DNA of 64,000 nt from VRUE01 sp963824705 (lineage in GTDB: Bacteria > Actinomycetota > Thermoleophilia > Solirubrobacterales > 70-9): contig CAWGQE010000003.1 in assembly GCA_963824705.1 (NCBI GenBank), positions 1-64,000 of the forward strand, given 5' to 3'. The position numbers were made by a program, and so were the translations under genes. Under the pieces are notes generated by a model. That model did not search any database and was not told the origin of the DNA. It worked only from the letters and a program-made list of their open reading frames with translations. This document shows, one piece after another, positions 34,908 to 43,995 of the stretch. Position 1 is the stretch's first letter. Each line of letters begins with the position of its first letter.

Positions 34908-37900
34908 CTAGACGTTGAGCTTGGGCAACAGCCGCTCGAGGCGACGCGGCAGCCACCAGACCCGGTCGCCGAGGAGCAGCATCAGCGCCGGCAGGAGGAC
35001 GATCCGGACCACCGTCGCGTCGAGCAACACCGCCACCGTCAGGCCGACCCCGAGCTGGCTGACGGTGGCGATCGGCGCTCCGGCGAAGGCGACGAAGACG
35101 GCCATCATGATCGCCGCGGCGCCAGTGATCACGCGCGCGGTCCGTTCCAGGCCGAACTCGATCGCGGCGGCGTTGTCGCCATCGCGGACATAGCTCTCCC
35201 GCATCCGCACCAGGAGGAAGACCGCGTAGTCGATCGAGAGGCCGAAGACGACGCCGAAGATCGCCGTCGCCCCGACGGCGTCGACATAGGTGCGCCCGCC
35301 GAGCGGCCAGTCTTCGGGCAGGTTGAAGAGCAGGGTGAGGATGCCAAAGGCGACCGCGACCGTCGCCAGGTTGAGACCGACCGCGATCGCGGCCAGGGGA
35401 AGGGCGCGAAGGACCAAGACAAGGACGAGGAAGGTTGCGAGGGTGATCGCGGCGACGACGTAGGGAATCCGCTCGCGGGTGACATGACTGTAGTCGTTGA
35501 GCTGGGCGGCCCCCCCGGCGACGCCCGTTTCGAGGCCCGCTTCCCGGCCCAGATCGTCGGCCTCGACCTGGAGCCGCTTGTTGAGGGCGATCGAGCCGGG
35601 CGAGTTGAAGGTGAAGCGGGAGATCACCAGGATCGCCGCCGCTTGGCCGCCGCCGCTCAGGTCGATGGCGGTCGCGGTGCGCTCGCGCGCCCGCGGCCGG
35701 GCACCGTCGAGTGCCGAGAGGACGAAATAGCCGGAGTCGAACAGGCCGGGCGTGGCGCGCTGCAGGCGCTTCGCCTGCCGGTTTAGCCGGGCGCTGTTCG
35801 AGAGCACCTGGACGGTGGCGCGGCGCAGGCCGGTCTGCAGGGGACGGGAGGCGCTGTAGCCCTTGGCGAGGTTCTCTTCGAGCGACTCCGCCCCGTTGCG
35901 CAGGCGGGCGATGCCGCTGGCCAGGGCGGTCGCGCCGGCGCCGAGCCGGGCAACGCCGCTTTCGAGGCCACCGGCGGCGCGGGCGAGCCGGGCGGAGCCG
36001 TGGGCGAGTTTTTTGCCGGCCCCCTCGAGTTTCTGCAGCCCGTCGGAGAGCCGCGTCGCGCCGTTGCTGATGCGCTTGATCAGGACGATTCCCGAGACCA
36101 GCCAGTCGGTCACCTGCTTCGCTTCTTCGGCGTCTTCGACCAGCGTCGCCTGCAGCGCACTCAGTTCCGTTGGCAGCCCGGCGTAGTCGGGGGCGTAGGG
36201 GGCACCGCTGGCCGGATTGGTGCCGCTGACCGCGGCCAACGCGTTGCGGGCCGCATCCAGCGCCGCGGAGAAGTTCGGGTCGGCCTTGCCGGTCGTCATC
36301 CCTTCGAGCTGTTGCAACGCCGTCTTCAGCTGTCCTTCGGCGTCTTCCGCCGGAGCCTGCAGACGGGGCAGCGTCTGATGCGCCTCCTCTTCGAGGGACT
36401 TGCGTAGATGCCGGGAGCGGCTCAGTGCGTTGTGGCGCAGGTTCGGGGCGAGGCTCTGCAGGGCGAACTTGAGGTTCAGGCCGGCTAGCGCGGCGCGGTG
36501 CTGGGCACCCGCCAGGCGGCGCGTGCCGTCGGCGAAGACCCCCAGGGCGCTGACCGCCCTTTCGCTGCCGGCGCCGGCCTGCGCAAGCCCGGAAGCAAGC
36601 AGCGCGGCGCCTTCGGCTGCTTTGTCGGATCCCTCGGCAAGCAGGCCCGCGCCATAGCTCGCTTTCGAGATCCCGCCGCGCAGCAGGGCGACCCCGGACG
36701 CGGCGCGGCCGAGGTTGCGGCCCAGCCGCCCGAGCTGGGCCAGCGGGCCCGTTTCGGTGCCGCCGGCGACCAGGGCGCCGACCTGGCGCAGTGGCGCCAC
36801 CGCCCGCGAGACCTGCGCCGGACCGACCACCGTCTGTACGCCAGGCAGAGCGGCGATCCGGTGCTGCCAGCGGCTCAGCGCCGCCAGCCGGCTCGGTTCG
36901 GTGACGGTGCCCTTGTCCGTGCTGGCGACGATCACGAACGGCGCGTCGTACCCCGGGCCGATCGCCCGCTCGATCGTTTCGAAGTCCTTTCTGATCGGAT
37001 CGTCATGGGCCAGCTGGGTCTGGCTCGGTGGCCCGGTCTTCAGTCCCACCGCCGGCGCCGCCAGAACCAGGATCACGACACCGATCGCAATCGCCACCGG
37101 CGCCGGGCGCCGCAGCGCGGCGCTGACGATCGTCATCAGACGAGAGCGGCCCTCTCCCGGCGCGGACCCGATCCGCCAGCGATCGACGCTGGAGCCGAGC
37201 AGGATCAGGACCGCCGGCCCGACGACGACCGCGACGAGGACACTGAGCGCGACGACGATCAACAGCGTCGCCGCGAGCGAGCCGAGCAGCGAGCCAGGAA
37301 CGATGAAGAACGCCACCAGCATCGAGAGCATCAGCGTGCTGCCGGCAAAGACAGTGGTGCGACCGGCGGTGCGTCGCGTCGCCCGGGCAGCGTCGTAGGG
37401 CGTAGCGCCACTCGCCAGCTCTTCGCGGAAGCGCGAGACCATCAGCAGCGCGTAGTCGACGCCGAGCGCCAAGCCCATCATCGTGCAGACGACCAGGGCG
37501 AAAGCGTCGACGCTGAACCACTCGGTCAGGATCGAGAGCAGCCCACGCGAGACGATCACGGTGACGGCCCCGAAAGCGAGCGGTATCCCCGCGGCGACCG
37601 GCGAGCGGAAGACGAGCAGCAAAACGATCAACAGGATGGGCAGGGCGATCAGCTCGCCGCGCCGGGTCGCGGTGATCGAGTCGTCCTGGATCGCCCGCGA
37701 GAGCGTCGCGTAGCCGGTCTGGGTCGAGCGCACCGGCGGCTCGATCGTCGATTCGAGGATCTGGTTCAGTTCCGGGACCGTCTGGTTGACCGCCTCTTCG
37801 GTGTCGACGTGGAAGTCGGCGATCACGATCGCCTCGCGCGGCGTCGGGCGAAGGCGCTGCACCGCCCCCAGATCCCAGGGAGAGAGCGTGGTCACGTCGG

Positions 37901-38213
37901 GATTGCGGCGCAGAGCGCGGACCAACGTCGGTCCCTGCTGGTCGAGCTGCTTCGCCGGGCCGCGCAGCAAGATCACAAACGGCGCGCTGTCGCCGAAATG
38001 TTCGCGCAGCATGTTGTTGGCACGTGCGGAGGGGGTGCCGGGGATTTCAAGGCTCGTCGGGCTGAGCTTCCCCTCGACCCCGGCGCCAAGGGCCCCGAGC
38101 CCGACGATGGCGAGCAACGCCACCGCGAGCACACGTCGGGGATGGCGCAGCAGGACGGAACCGCGGCTGCGGCTCTTTCCCGGCGCGGACCCGCGCCCCT
38201 TGTCCCTGCTCAC
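34908..38213 (-). CDS. MmpL/RND-family large transporter 1
   Basis: About 1,101 residues and 11-12 membrane helices in the RND pattern: helix 1, a periplasmic loop, a helix group, a second very large loop, and a second helix group. Motifs include FVILLRGPAKQLDQQGP, ALGVDYALLMVSRFREEL (the proton-relay region of MmpL) and its C-terminal mirror GLSIDYAVFLLVRMRESY. The large loop holds coiled-coil-like repeats of the LxxGxxxLxxG type (ISKASYGAGLLAEGSDKAAE). Such transporters export lipids or lipophilic compounds. GTG 38213 is taken as the start; it has only a poorly placed GAGG. It is divergent from the secreted-paralog gene at 38266, and a second homolog lies at 46433. Confidence 0.9.
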   Translation of the reverse strand: MSRDKGRGSAPGKSRSRGSVLLRHPRRVLAVALLAIVGLGALGAGVEGKLSPTSLEIPGTPSARANNMLREHFGDSAPFVILLRGPAKQLDQQGPTLVRALRRNPDVTTLSPWDLGAVQRLRPTPREAIVIADFHVDTEEAVNQTVPELNQILESTIEPPVRSTQTGYATLSRAIQDDSITATRRGELIALPILLIVLLLVFRSPVAAGIPLAFGAVTVIVSRGLLSILTEWFSVDAFALVVCTMMGLALGVDYALLMVSRFREELASGATPYDAARATRRTAGRTTVFAGSTLMLSMLVAFFIVPGSLLGSLAATLLIVVALSVLVAVVVGPAVLILLGSSVDRWRIGSAPGEGRSRLMTIVSAALRRPAPVAIAIGVVILVLAAPAVGLKTGPPSQTQLAHDDPIRKDFETIERAIGPGYDAPFVIVASTDKGTVTEPSRLAALSRWQHRIAALPGVQTVVGPAQVSRAVAPLRQVGALVAGGTETGPLAQLGRLGRNLGRAASGVALLRGGISKASYGAGLLAEGSDKAAEGAALLASGLAQAGAGSERAVSALGVFADGTRRLAGAQHRAALAGLNLKFALQSLAPNLRHNALSRSRHLRKSLEEEAHQTLPRLQAPAEDAEGQLKTALQQLEGMTTGKADPNFSAALDAARNALAAVSGTNPASGAPYAPDYAGLPTELSALQATLVEDAEEAKQVTDWLVSGIVLIKRISNGATRLSDGLQKLEGAGKKLAHGSARLARAAGGLESGVARLGAGATALASGIARLRNGAESLEENLAKGYSASRPLQTGLRRATVQVLSNSARLNRQAKRLQRATPGLFDSGYFVLSALDGARPRARERTATAIDLSGGGQAAAILVISRFTFNSPGSIALNKRLQVEADDLGREAGLETGVAGGAAQLNDYSHVTRERIPYVVAAITLATFLVLVLVLRALPLAAIAVGLNLATVAVAFGILTLLFNLPEDWPLGGRTYVDAVGATAIFGVVFGLSIDYAVFLLVRMRESYVRDGDNAAAIEFGLERTARVITGAAAIMMAVFVAFAGAPIATVSQLGVGLTVAVLLDATVVRIVLLPALMLLLGDRVWWLPRRLERLLPKLNV

Positions 38214-38265
38214 CCTCAAACCCACCGTGCTAGTTTGGCGTAGGGGATTACGGAGGGAGTTGAAG

Positions 38266-39033
38266 ATGCGGAAGACTCTGTTAAGAACGCTGTTCGTGGG
38301 GGCTGCCGTCGCCTTGCTGGCGGTGGGCGTGGCGCAGGCGATCACGCTGCGAGTCGGCGACATCATCATCACCGGCGACGGGGGCTTCACGCCGACCACC
38401 TTGCCCAAGAGCAAGAACGCGCCGATCAAACTGTACGGTCACGCGAAATTCGAAACCACCGACGGCACCCGCCCCTCGCCGCTGCGCACCCTGACGCTCG
38501 AATTCGACAAGCACGGCGCGGTCGAGACGCGCGGCCTCGAAAAATGCACGATGGCGAAACTGGTGGCGACGACGACGAAGACCGCCCGCAAGCTGTGCCC
38601 TGGCGCGATCGTCGGCACCGGCTTCGGCACGGCGGTGGTCGAACTGCCCGAACAGGGGCCGATCAAGGCATCTTCGCCGCTGACTCTCTTCAACGGCCCG
38701 GTGAAACATGGCAATCCGACCGTCCTCGGACACGCCCACATCGACTATCCCGGGCCGACGACCTACGTCATCCAGATCGAGATCCAGAAAGTTCACCACG
38801 GCCGCTACGGATTCAAAACGGTCGCCAACTTCCCCAAGATCGTCAACGGCTACGGCTCGCCGATCTCCGGCCACCTGACGATCGGCAAGGAATGGATGTA
38901 CAAGGGCCAGCGGCTCAGCTACGCCAACGCCCACTGCGCGGACGGGCGGCTGCAGGCAAAAGCCGAATTCAGCTTCAAGAACGGCGACTTCGTCCAAGGC
39001 ACCATCTTCAAGCCCTGCAAAGCGGAGAAGTAG
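38266..39033 (+). CDS. Secreted paralog family protein 2 (four-cysteine), unknown
   Basis: The 255-residue exported protein has a signal peptide MRKTLLRTLFVGAAVALLAV ending AQA and the same plan as the 23441 protein: TLRVGDIIITGDGGFTPTTL, FETTDGTRPSPLRTL, four cysteines (EKCTMAK, RKLCPGAIVGTG, AHCADG, KPCKAEK), LTLFNGPVKHGNPTVLGHAH and WMYKGQRLSYANAHC. RBS GGAGGGAG lies six bases before the ATG at 38266. It diverges from MmpL 1 within 52 bp, suggesting shared control, and is followed by its own tandem paralog. Confidence 0.72.
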   Translation: MRKTLLRTLFVGAAVALLAVGVAQAITLRVGDIIITGDGGFTPTTLPKSKNAPIKLYGHAKFETTDGTRPSPLRTLTLEFDKHGAVETRGLEKCTMAKLVATTTKTARKLCPGAIVGTGFGTAVVELPEQGPIKASSPLTLFNGPVKHGNPTVLGHAHIDYPGPTTYVIQIEIQKVHHGRYGFKTVANFPKIVNGYGSPISGHLTIGKEWMYKGQRLSYANAHCADGRLQAKAEFSFKNGDFVQGTIFKPCKAEK

Positions 39034-39092
39034 GGGCCCCGCGACATAGCAGCGCTACCCTGGTGGGTACCTGAGTGTTTAGGAGGGTGACG

Positions 39093-39857
39093 ATGCGAAC
39101 GCGGCTACTGGGGATCGGAGCGCTGCTTGCGGTTGGCGCCGTCCTGCTCGCGGGCTCCGCCGGCGCGGCGACCGTCCGGGTCGGGACGCTCGTCCTGCAC
39201 GCCGACGGGGGCTTCGAGCCGCGGGTGCTGCCGAAACACACTTACGCTCCGATCCACTTCAAGGGCTACGGCGAAATCAAGACCACGAACGGGTCGATGC
39301 CGCCCGCCCTCCAACACATAAAGCTCGACTTCGACCACGACGGGCATCTGACCACCGCGGGCCTCGCCGTATGCAGGCCTTCTCAGCTCGAAGGGGCGAG
39401 TACCCAACAGGCTCGGCAGCGCTGCGGCGGTGCGATCGTCGGCACCGGCCGGATCGGCGCCGAGGTCAGCTTGGCGGGCATCGCCCGCCTCGAGCTGCGC
39501 GCGCCCCTGACCGTTTTCAACGGCCCGCGCCGCAACGGCGACCCGACCGCGATCGTCCACGCCCAAGCCCCCTTCCCGGTCTCTGAAACCTACGTGATCG
39601 TCATCCCGATCGAACGCCATCAGGGTCTCTACGGGTACCAGGCGTCCTTCGACATTCCACCGATCGCCGGCGGCTTGGGTTCGCTCACGTACATCAGCGC
39701 GAAGCTCGGTCGCCTCTACAGGTTCCACGGCCGGCAGCGCAGCTACATCTCCGCCCGCTGCTCGGACTACATCCTCCAGACCCAGGGCTACTTCTCCTTC
39801 GCTGACGGCAACGTCATCTACGGCAGCGTCTTCAAAACCTGCCGGCCCCAGGGCTGA
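39093..39857 (+). CDS. Secreted paralog family protein 3 (four-cysteine), unknown
   Basis: 254 residues with a signal peptide (MRTRLLGIGALLAVGAVLLA, ending AGA) and the family plan: VRVGTLVLHADGGFEPRVLP, KTTNGSMPPALQHIKLDF, Cys in AVCRPSQL, QRCGGAIVGTG, ARCSDY and KTCRPQG, with LTVFNGPRRNGDPTAIVHAQ and YRFHGRQRSYISARC. RBS AGGAGG is six bases before ATG 39093. It lies 59 bp after paralog 2, so a two-gene operon arising by tandem duplication is likely. Confidence 0.72.
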   Translation: MRTRLLGIGALLAVGAVLLAGSAGAATVRVGTLVLHADGGFEPRVLPKHTYAPIHFKGYGEIKTTNGSMPPALQHIKLDFDHDGHLTTAGLAVCRPSQLEGASTQQARQRCGGAIVGTGRIGAEVSLAGIARLELRAPLTVFNGPRRNGDPTAIVHAQAPFPVSETYVIVIPIERHQGLYGYQASFDIPPIAGGLGSLTYISAKLGRLYRFHGRQRSYISARCSDYILQTQGYFSFADGNVIYGSVFKTCRPQG

Positions 39858-39879
39858 CCCACCGCCCCGGTCAGCTTCC

Positions 39880-39885
39880 TATAAT
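39880..39885 (+). promoter_or_regulatory. -10 promoter element of the tRNA-Lys gene
   Basis: A consensus TATAAT lies 10 bp before the first base of the tRNA, in an otherwise GC-rich context. No clear -35 box was identified. Confidence 0.6.
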
Positions 39886-39895
39886 TGCCGACCCC

Positions 39896-39969
39896 GGGCC
39901 GCTAGCTCAACTGGTTAGAGCAGGAGCCTCTTAAGCTCAAGGTTGAAGGTTCGAGTCCTTCGCGGCCCA
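39896..39969 (+). tRNA. tRNA-Lys (anticodon CTT)
   Basis: The 74-nt cloverleaf has a 7-bp acceptor stem (GGGCCGC / GCGGCCC), D arm GCTC-AACTGGTTA-GAGC, an anticodon arm GGAGC-CTCTTAA-GCTCA (one mismatch at the base of the stem) with anticodon CTT, a 5-nt variable loop, and T arm GAAGG-TTCGAGT-CCTTC, with discriminator A. CCA is not encoded. Confidence 0.97.
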
Positions 39970-39981
39970 CTCCGATAACTG

Positions 39982-40785
39982 CTATTCGCCGAGCGAACCC
40001 GAGGCTCCGCCGAGGCCGAGCGGGTTTTTCAGCTGTTCCTTGCCCACTTCTTTCTGAACTTTGGCGAGTTCCTGTTTCTGTTTGGCGAATTTCTTGCTGT
40101 TTTTGCGGAATTCAGCCAGCTGCTTTTCAACGTTCTTGGCTTCCGCCTTGGAGGAAGATTTTGCCGCCGCCTGCTTCGTCGTCTTGTCGCCGCCGGCGAA
40201 TTCGCCGTTGAAGTACTGGTAGATCGCCAGCGTGCTGAGCGAGCCGAGGCTGGGGCTCTGTTCGGCGGCGATCTTCTGGGCTTTGGCCGCCGTGGCGACG
40301 TTTTCCTCCGCTTCGAGCACGCTGGTCGACGATTCCGCCAGCTGGAAGAAGGTCCCGGCCACCAGCTGCGCCGCCGGCGCGCTGGGTTCCTTGGCCTGCT
40401 TCAGGTAACGGCTCCAGGCTTCCGAGCCGGCTTCGAAATCTTTGTGCGCTTCGAGGCTGACGGTGGGGACTTCGGTTTCCGAGACGCGTTCGATCTGCGA
40501 GTTGCCCCCGTTGATGCGGGCTCGCGTCAACTGCAGCAGTAGCTGTTCGTTGTTGGGGTCTTTGACCAGCCGCGCTTCGATCCGTTCGGCCTGTTCGTCG
40601 AACAACTCGCTGGCGTTGCTGGTGCTGCTCGAGTTGCCCAAGAGCGAGCCGAGGTTGATCCCGCCGGTGACGAGGAAGAGGCTGCCGCCCATGAGCAGGG
40701 CGAGAATCGCGTAGACAACCCGGACAACGTGCTTACGTTTTCCCCGGGTGTCGAATACCAACCGCCGCTCGCCGCTTGACGCCAT
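39982..40785 (-). CDS. Membrane-anchored TPR-like coiled-coil protein, unknown
   Basis: The 267-residue protein has a basic cytoplasmic N-tail (ERRLVFDTRGKRKHVVRVV), one membrane helix (YAILALLMGGSLFLVTGGI) and a helical outer part with TPR-like pairs (ASELFDEQAERIEARLVKDP, NNEQLLLQLTRARINGGN) and a charged coiled-coil C-terminus rich in Lys/Gln. ATG 40785 is seven bases after the tatC stop, so it is probably the third gene of the tat operon. A role as a periplasmic scaffold is possible but unproven. Confidence 0.7.
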   Translation of the reverse strand: MASSGERRLVFDTRGKRKHVVRVVYAILALLMGGSLFLVTGGINLGSLLGNSSSTSNASELFDEQAERIEARLVKDPNNEQLLLQLTRARINGGNSQIERVSETEVPTVSLEAHKDFEAGSEAWSRYLKQAKEPSAPAAQLVAGTFFQLAESSTSVLEAEENVATAAKAQKIAAEQSPSLGSLSTLAIYQYFNGEFAGGDKTTKQAAAKSSSKAEAKNVEKQLAEFRKNSKKFAKQKQELAKVQKEVGKEQLKNPLGLGGASGSLGE

Positions 40786-40792
40786 CAGCCGG

Positions 40793-41566
40793 TCATCTCT
40801 CCTGCGTTGAGGGTTTTGCCGTTCCTCCCGCCGCCCTCGGCCTGTCGAAGGCGCGTGCAAGCAAGATACTCAACTCGTACAAAGCAAGTAGGGGGACCAT
40901 CTCGAGCAGCATCGAGACCGGGTCGACACCCGGCAGCGCCGCCGCGACTATGGCGATCACCAGATAGGCGTAGCGACGATTGGAGCTGAGCTGGGCAACG
41001 CTGACGATCCCCAGCCGGGTGACCGCGAGGATCGCCAGCGGCATCTGGAAGACGATGCCGCCGGCGAGCATCGTCATCGAGAAGAAGCTGTAGTAGTCGC
41101 GGGCGCGGACCTGGACGTTGAACTGGCTGTCGTTGAAGTTGAGCAGGAACTTGACCGCGGCGGGCATGACGACGAAGTAGGCGAAGGCGACGCCTGCCAG
41201 GAAGAGCACCGGGGCCATCAGCATGATCGGCAGCGCGACGCGGCGCTCGGCGTCGCTGAAAGCCGGCAAGACGTAGGCGTAGGCCTGGTAGAGCAACACC
41301 GGCAGCGAGAGGATGATCGCGCCGTAAGCCGCGACGGTCAGCGTGGTCGTAAAGGGCTCGGTGACGCCGAAGGTGATCAACTGCTTGTGACCGCTCGGCA
41401 GCGGGCCAGAGGCGATTTCCAACAGCAGATGGTTCTGCCAGAAGCAGAGCGCGAGGGCTACGCCAAACGCCGCCGCGCTGACGATCAGGCGGCTGCGCAG
41501 CTCATCGAGGTGCTCTACGAGGCTGAGGCGGTCTTCATGGGAGACCGGCCTGACGCGGCGGGACAT
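40793..41566 (-). CDS. tatC: Twin-arginine translocase subunit TatC
   Basis: TatC is the receptor core of the twin-arginine protein export system. The 257-residue protein has six helices, the N-terminal motif LSLVEHLDELRSRLIVS, FGVTEPFTTTLTVAAYGAII, the loop LPAFSDAERRVALP and FNDSQFNVQVRARDYYSF. The conserved Glu and Pro residues of TatC are present. It follows tatA by 12 bp. Confidence 0.97.
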   Translation of the reverse strand: MSRRVRPVSHEDRLSLVEHLDELRSRLIVSAAAFGVALALCFWQNHLLLEIASGPLPSGHKQLITFGVTEPFTTTLTVAAYGAIILSLPVLLYQAYAYVLPAFSDAERRVALPIMLMAPVLFLAGVAFAYFVVMPAAVKFLLNFNDSQFNVQVRARDYYSFFSMTMLAGGIVFQMPLAILAVTRLGIVSVAQLSSNRRYAYLVIAIVAAALPGVDPVSMLLEMVPLLALYELSILLARAFDRPRAAGGTAKPSTQER

Positions 41567-41578
41567 CCCGTGCCGGCC

Positions 41579-41824
41579 TCAGGGCTGCTTATGTGCGACG
41601 GGCTCGGCCTTCTCATCGGCGACTGGGCCGGGATCGCCAGCCGGGATCTCGCGCTGTACCGGAGGCTCGTCGTCGTCATCGTGCTCACCGGTGACGGAGC
41701 CTTTGAACTCGCGGATGCCCTTGCCCAACGAGCGCCCCAGCTCCGGCAGGCGTTTCGGGCCGAACACGATCAGGGCGATGATCAGGACGACGATTATCTC
41801 TAGGGGACCGACGTTTCCAAGCAT
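41579..41824 (-). CDS. tatA: Twin-arginine translocase subunit TatA
   Basis: The 81-residue protein has an N-terminal helix and hinge typical of TatA (LGNVGPLEIIVVLIIALIVF, then GPKRLPELGRSLGKGIREF) and an acidic, unstructured C-terminus. TatA oligomers form the export pore. First gene of tatA-tatC-coiled-coil. The FGP hinge motif is intact. Confidence 0.95.
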   Translation of the reverse strand: MLGNVGPLEIIVVLIIALIVFGPKRLPELGRSLGKGIREFKGSVTGEHDDDDEPPVQREIPAGDPGPVADEKAEPVAHKQP

Positions 41825-41961
41825 CGACCCATGGTAACGGGCGCCAGGCCCCCATGGATCAGGCCGAATTGTGAGTCCGCCTACCCGGTTCTGGGGTTTT
41901 CTGCGATTGACGCGGGAAAACCCGGATTAAACCTCTGTCTCGTGTGTTCGATAGTCAGAGC

Positions 41962-42297
41962 ATGAAGAACGCGAGCCGCACAGAGACGAAGATCGAGGCT
42001 GGACTTCACGTCTGCCCCGAGTGCCGCTCGAAGCTGGTGCAGCCGACCCGCTGGGAGCAGACGGCAAAGCGTGGGCACTGGCGCCTCTGGCGCCGCTGCC
42101 CCGAGTGCGAGTGGCACTGTGACGGCATCTATGGCGAGAACGAGATCGATGCTTTCGACGAGGCGCTCGACGACGGGGCCGAGGCGCTTACCGGTCAGCT
42201 CCACGAGCTCGAGCGGGAGAGCATGCGGGAAATCGCCGAGACCTTCACGACGGCTCTCGCGGCGGACCTGATCACCGCCGACGACTTCCGCCCCTAG
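41962..42297 (+). CDS. Small zinc-ribbon protein
   Basis: The 111-residue protein has two CxxC pairs (HVCPECRSKL and RRCPECEWHC) separated by 27 residues that probably bind one zinc, followed by an acidic helical half (EIDAFDEALDDGAEAL, ERESMREIAETFTTAL). ATG 41962 is chosen; a GTG at 41944 would add six residues. There is no clear ribosome site. Such ribbons bind nucleic acid or protein partners, and the role here is unknown. Confidence 0.65.
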   Translation: MKNASRTETKIEAGLHVCPECRSKLVQPTRWEQTAKRGHWRLWRRCPECEWHCDGIYGENEIDAFDEALDDGAEALTGQLHELERESMREIAETFTTALAADLITADDFRP

Positions 42298-42312
42298 ACG
42301 CAGGCGTCTAGG

Positions 42313-43278
42313 TCAGCTGTAGCGCTGGACGACGCCGTCGGCGACCAGGTCGAAGAGCTTGCGACGTTCTGCGTCGAAGCCGGCCGATCCGAGCCGGCGC
42401 TTGCCTTCGGCGACCATCTCCAGCGCACGGGAGCGAACCTGCCTCAGCGCCCCGCTTGACTCGATCCGATCGCAGAGCCGCGCGGCGCCGTCGGCGTCGA
42501 GCGCGCGCAGGTCGACGGAGCCGATCTCCGGATCCCGCTCCACGGCCATGATCAGAGGAAGGGTCACAGTACCGTCGAGCAGATCCGTACCCCGTGCCTT
42601 CCCGGTGCGCTCCGGCGGCCCCGAGACGTCGAGCACGTCATCGAGGAGCTGAAAGGCAAGGCCGATCGCCGCCCCGAAATCGCCGAGGGCCTCCTCGTCG
42701 CAACCGAGCAGGCAGGCGGATTCGAACAGAGTCGCCGTCTTGAGGCGGCAGCGCTGCAGGTAGCGACTCTCGCTTACCGAGAGGTCGTACGCATCGCGAC
42801 GCTGGGCCAGCTCGCCGCGGGCAAGCGCAACCGAGGCGCCGGCGAGCAGCTCGATCGAGCGCAGGTCTCCCGCGGCGGCGAGCAGGGCGAACGCCCGGGA
42901 GAAGAGCAGGTCCCCGGTCGCGGTGGCCCGCTGGTAGCCAGAGGTTGCGGCGACCGTCGGCTTGCCGCGGCGTAGAGGCGCCGCGTCGAGGACATCGTCG
43001 TGAACCAGCGTCGCCATATGGATCAGCTCGATCGCCGTGGCCGCGCGGATCGCCTCCTCCCCCCCCTCCTCGCCGGCGCAGAGCAGGACCAGCAGCGGTC
43101 GCAGACGCTTGCCTCCCGCCTCCAGGGTCATCGCCGCGTCGGCGGCCAGCGCCTCCCCGTGGCCGGTCCCCTGCTCGCGCAGCATCTGCTCGACCTGTCC
43201 CAGCCGGGTCGGCAACCAGCGGCTCGAAGCGTCGAGGACCGCGGTGACCGGCGGCGGTACCGCCGAGTGGCGGGTCAC
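42313..43278 (-). CDS. Polyprenyl (heptaprenyl-type) diphosphate synthase
   Basis: The 321-residue trans-isoprenyl diphosphate synthase has GGKRLRPLLVLLCAG, the first aspartate-rich motif LVHDDVLDAAPLRRGKP, QRRDAYDLSVSESRYLQR, and the second aspartate motif FQLLDDVLDVSG. It makes the isoprenoid tail of menaquinone. GTG 43278 overlaps the menG stop by 4 bp (GTGA), consistent with a menaquinone operon role. Confidence 0.93.
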   Translation of the reverse strand: MTRHSAVPPPVTAVLDASSRWLPTRLGQVEQMLREQGTGHGEALAADAAMTLEAGGKRLRPLLVLLCAGEEGGEEAIRAATAIELIHMATLVHDDVLDAAPLRRGKPTVAATSGYQRATATGDLLFSRAFALLAAAGDLRSIELLAGASVALARGELAQRRDAYDLSVSESRYLQRCRLKTATLFESACLLGCDEEALGDFGAAIGLAFQLLDDVLDVSGPPERTGKARGTDLLDGTVTLPLIMAVERDPEIGSVDLRALDADGAARLCDRIESSGALRQVRSRALEMVAEGKRRLGSAGFDAERRKLFDLVADGVVQRYS

Positions 43279-43952
43279 TCCCCCGCGCCGGCGACGCCGC
43301 TGTGGATCGCCAAGATCCCGCCGGCCATGAGCAGCCACCGGATCTGGCCCAGCCCGGCGGCATCCATCTTGGCGGCCAGGCCGGGAGGGTCGGGGAAGCT
43401 GTGCACCGATTCGGCGAGATAGGCGTAGGCCTCCGGATCGTTGGTGAGACGGCCGAGAACGGGCACGATTCGGTCGAACCAGAGCGAGTAGAAGGTCGAG
43501 AACGGAGGGCGGCGAGGCTCGGTGAACTCGAGCACGACCAAGCGACCTCCCGGCCGCAACACCCGGGACATCTCACGCAGGCCGCGGTCGCGGTCGGCAA
43601 AGTTCCGCACCCCAAAGCCGACGGTGACCGCATCGAAGCGGCCCGCGTCATAGGGCAACTGCAGCGCATCCGCCCACTCGAATCGCACCGACTCCGCGCC
43701 CGCTTTCTCCGCCTTCTCGCGCGCCAGATCGAGCATCGGCTCCGAGAAATCGCAGCCGATGACCCGGCCACCCGGAGAAACGCGACTTGCCAACTCGAAG
43801 GCGAGGTCGCCGGTGCCGCAACAGACATCGAGAACGGAATCCCCCGGCCCCACTTCCGCCCGGTCGGCGGCACGGACACGCCAGGCGTGGTGCAGGCCCG
43901 CCGTCATCACCGAGTTGAGCAGGTCGTAGCGACCGGCGACCCGGTCGAACAT
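43275..43952 (-). CDS. menG: Demethylmenaquinone C-methyltransferase
   Basis: The 225-residue SAM-dependent methyltransferase of the UbiE/MenG family performs the last step of menaquinone synthesis. Motifs are MFDRVAGRYDLLNSVMTAG at the start, the SAM loop VLDVCCGTGDLAFELA, GCDFSEPMLDLAREK, VTVGFGVRNFADRDRGLREM and RVLRPGGRLVVLEFTEP. ATG 43952 was chosen; about 12 more in-frame residues (QFAEQVNR-like) could be translated from a non-standard start. It follows the fused cytochrome gene. Confidence 0.93.
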   Translation of the reverse strand: MFDRVAGRYDLLNSVMTAGLHHAWRVRAADRAEVGPGDSVLDVCCGTGDLAFELASRVSPGGRVIGCDFSEPMLDLAREKAEKAGAESVRFEWADALQLPYDAGRFDAVTVGFGVRNFADRDRGLREMSRVLRPGGRLVVLEFTEPRRPPFSTFYSLWFDRIVPVLGRLTNDPEAYAYLAESVHSFPDPPGLAAKMDAAGLGQIRWLLMAGGILAIHSGVAGAGE

Positions 43953-43995
43953 GCGGTTGACCTGCTCCGCGAACTGGGCGGAGTCCCTGGAGGGC

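Noticed and set aside
32027..38243. Long plus-strand frames opposite the mce and MmpL genes
   Set aside because: They lie antisense to six clear MCE proteins and an RND transporter and have the repetitive Arg/Ala/Gly look of shadow translation.
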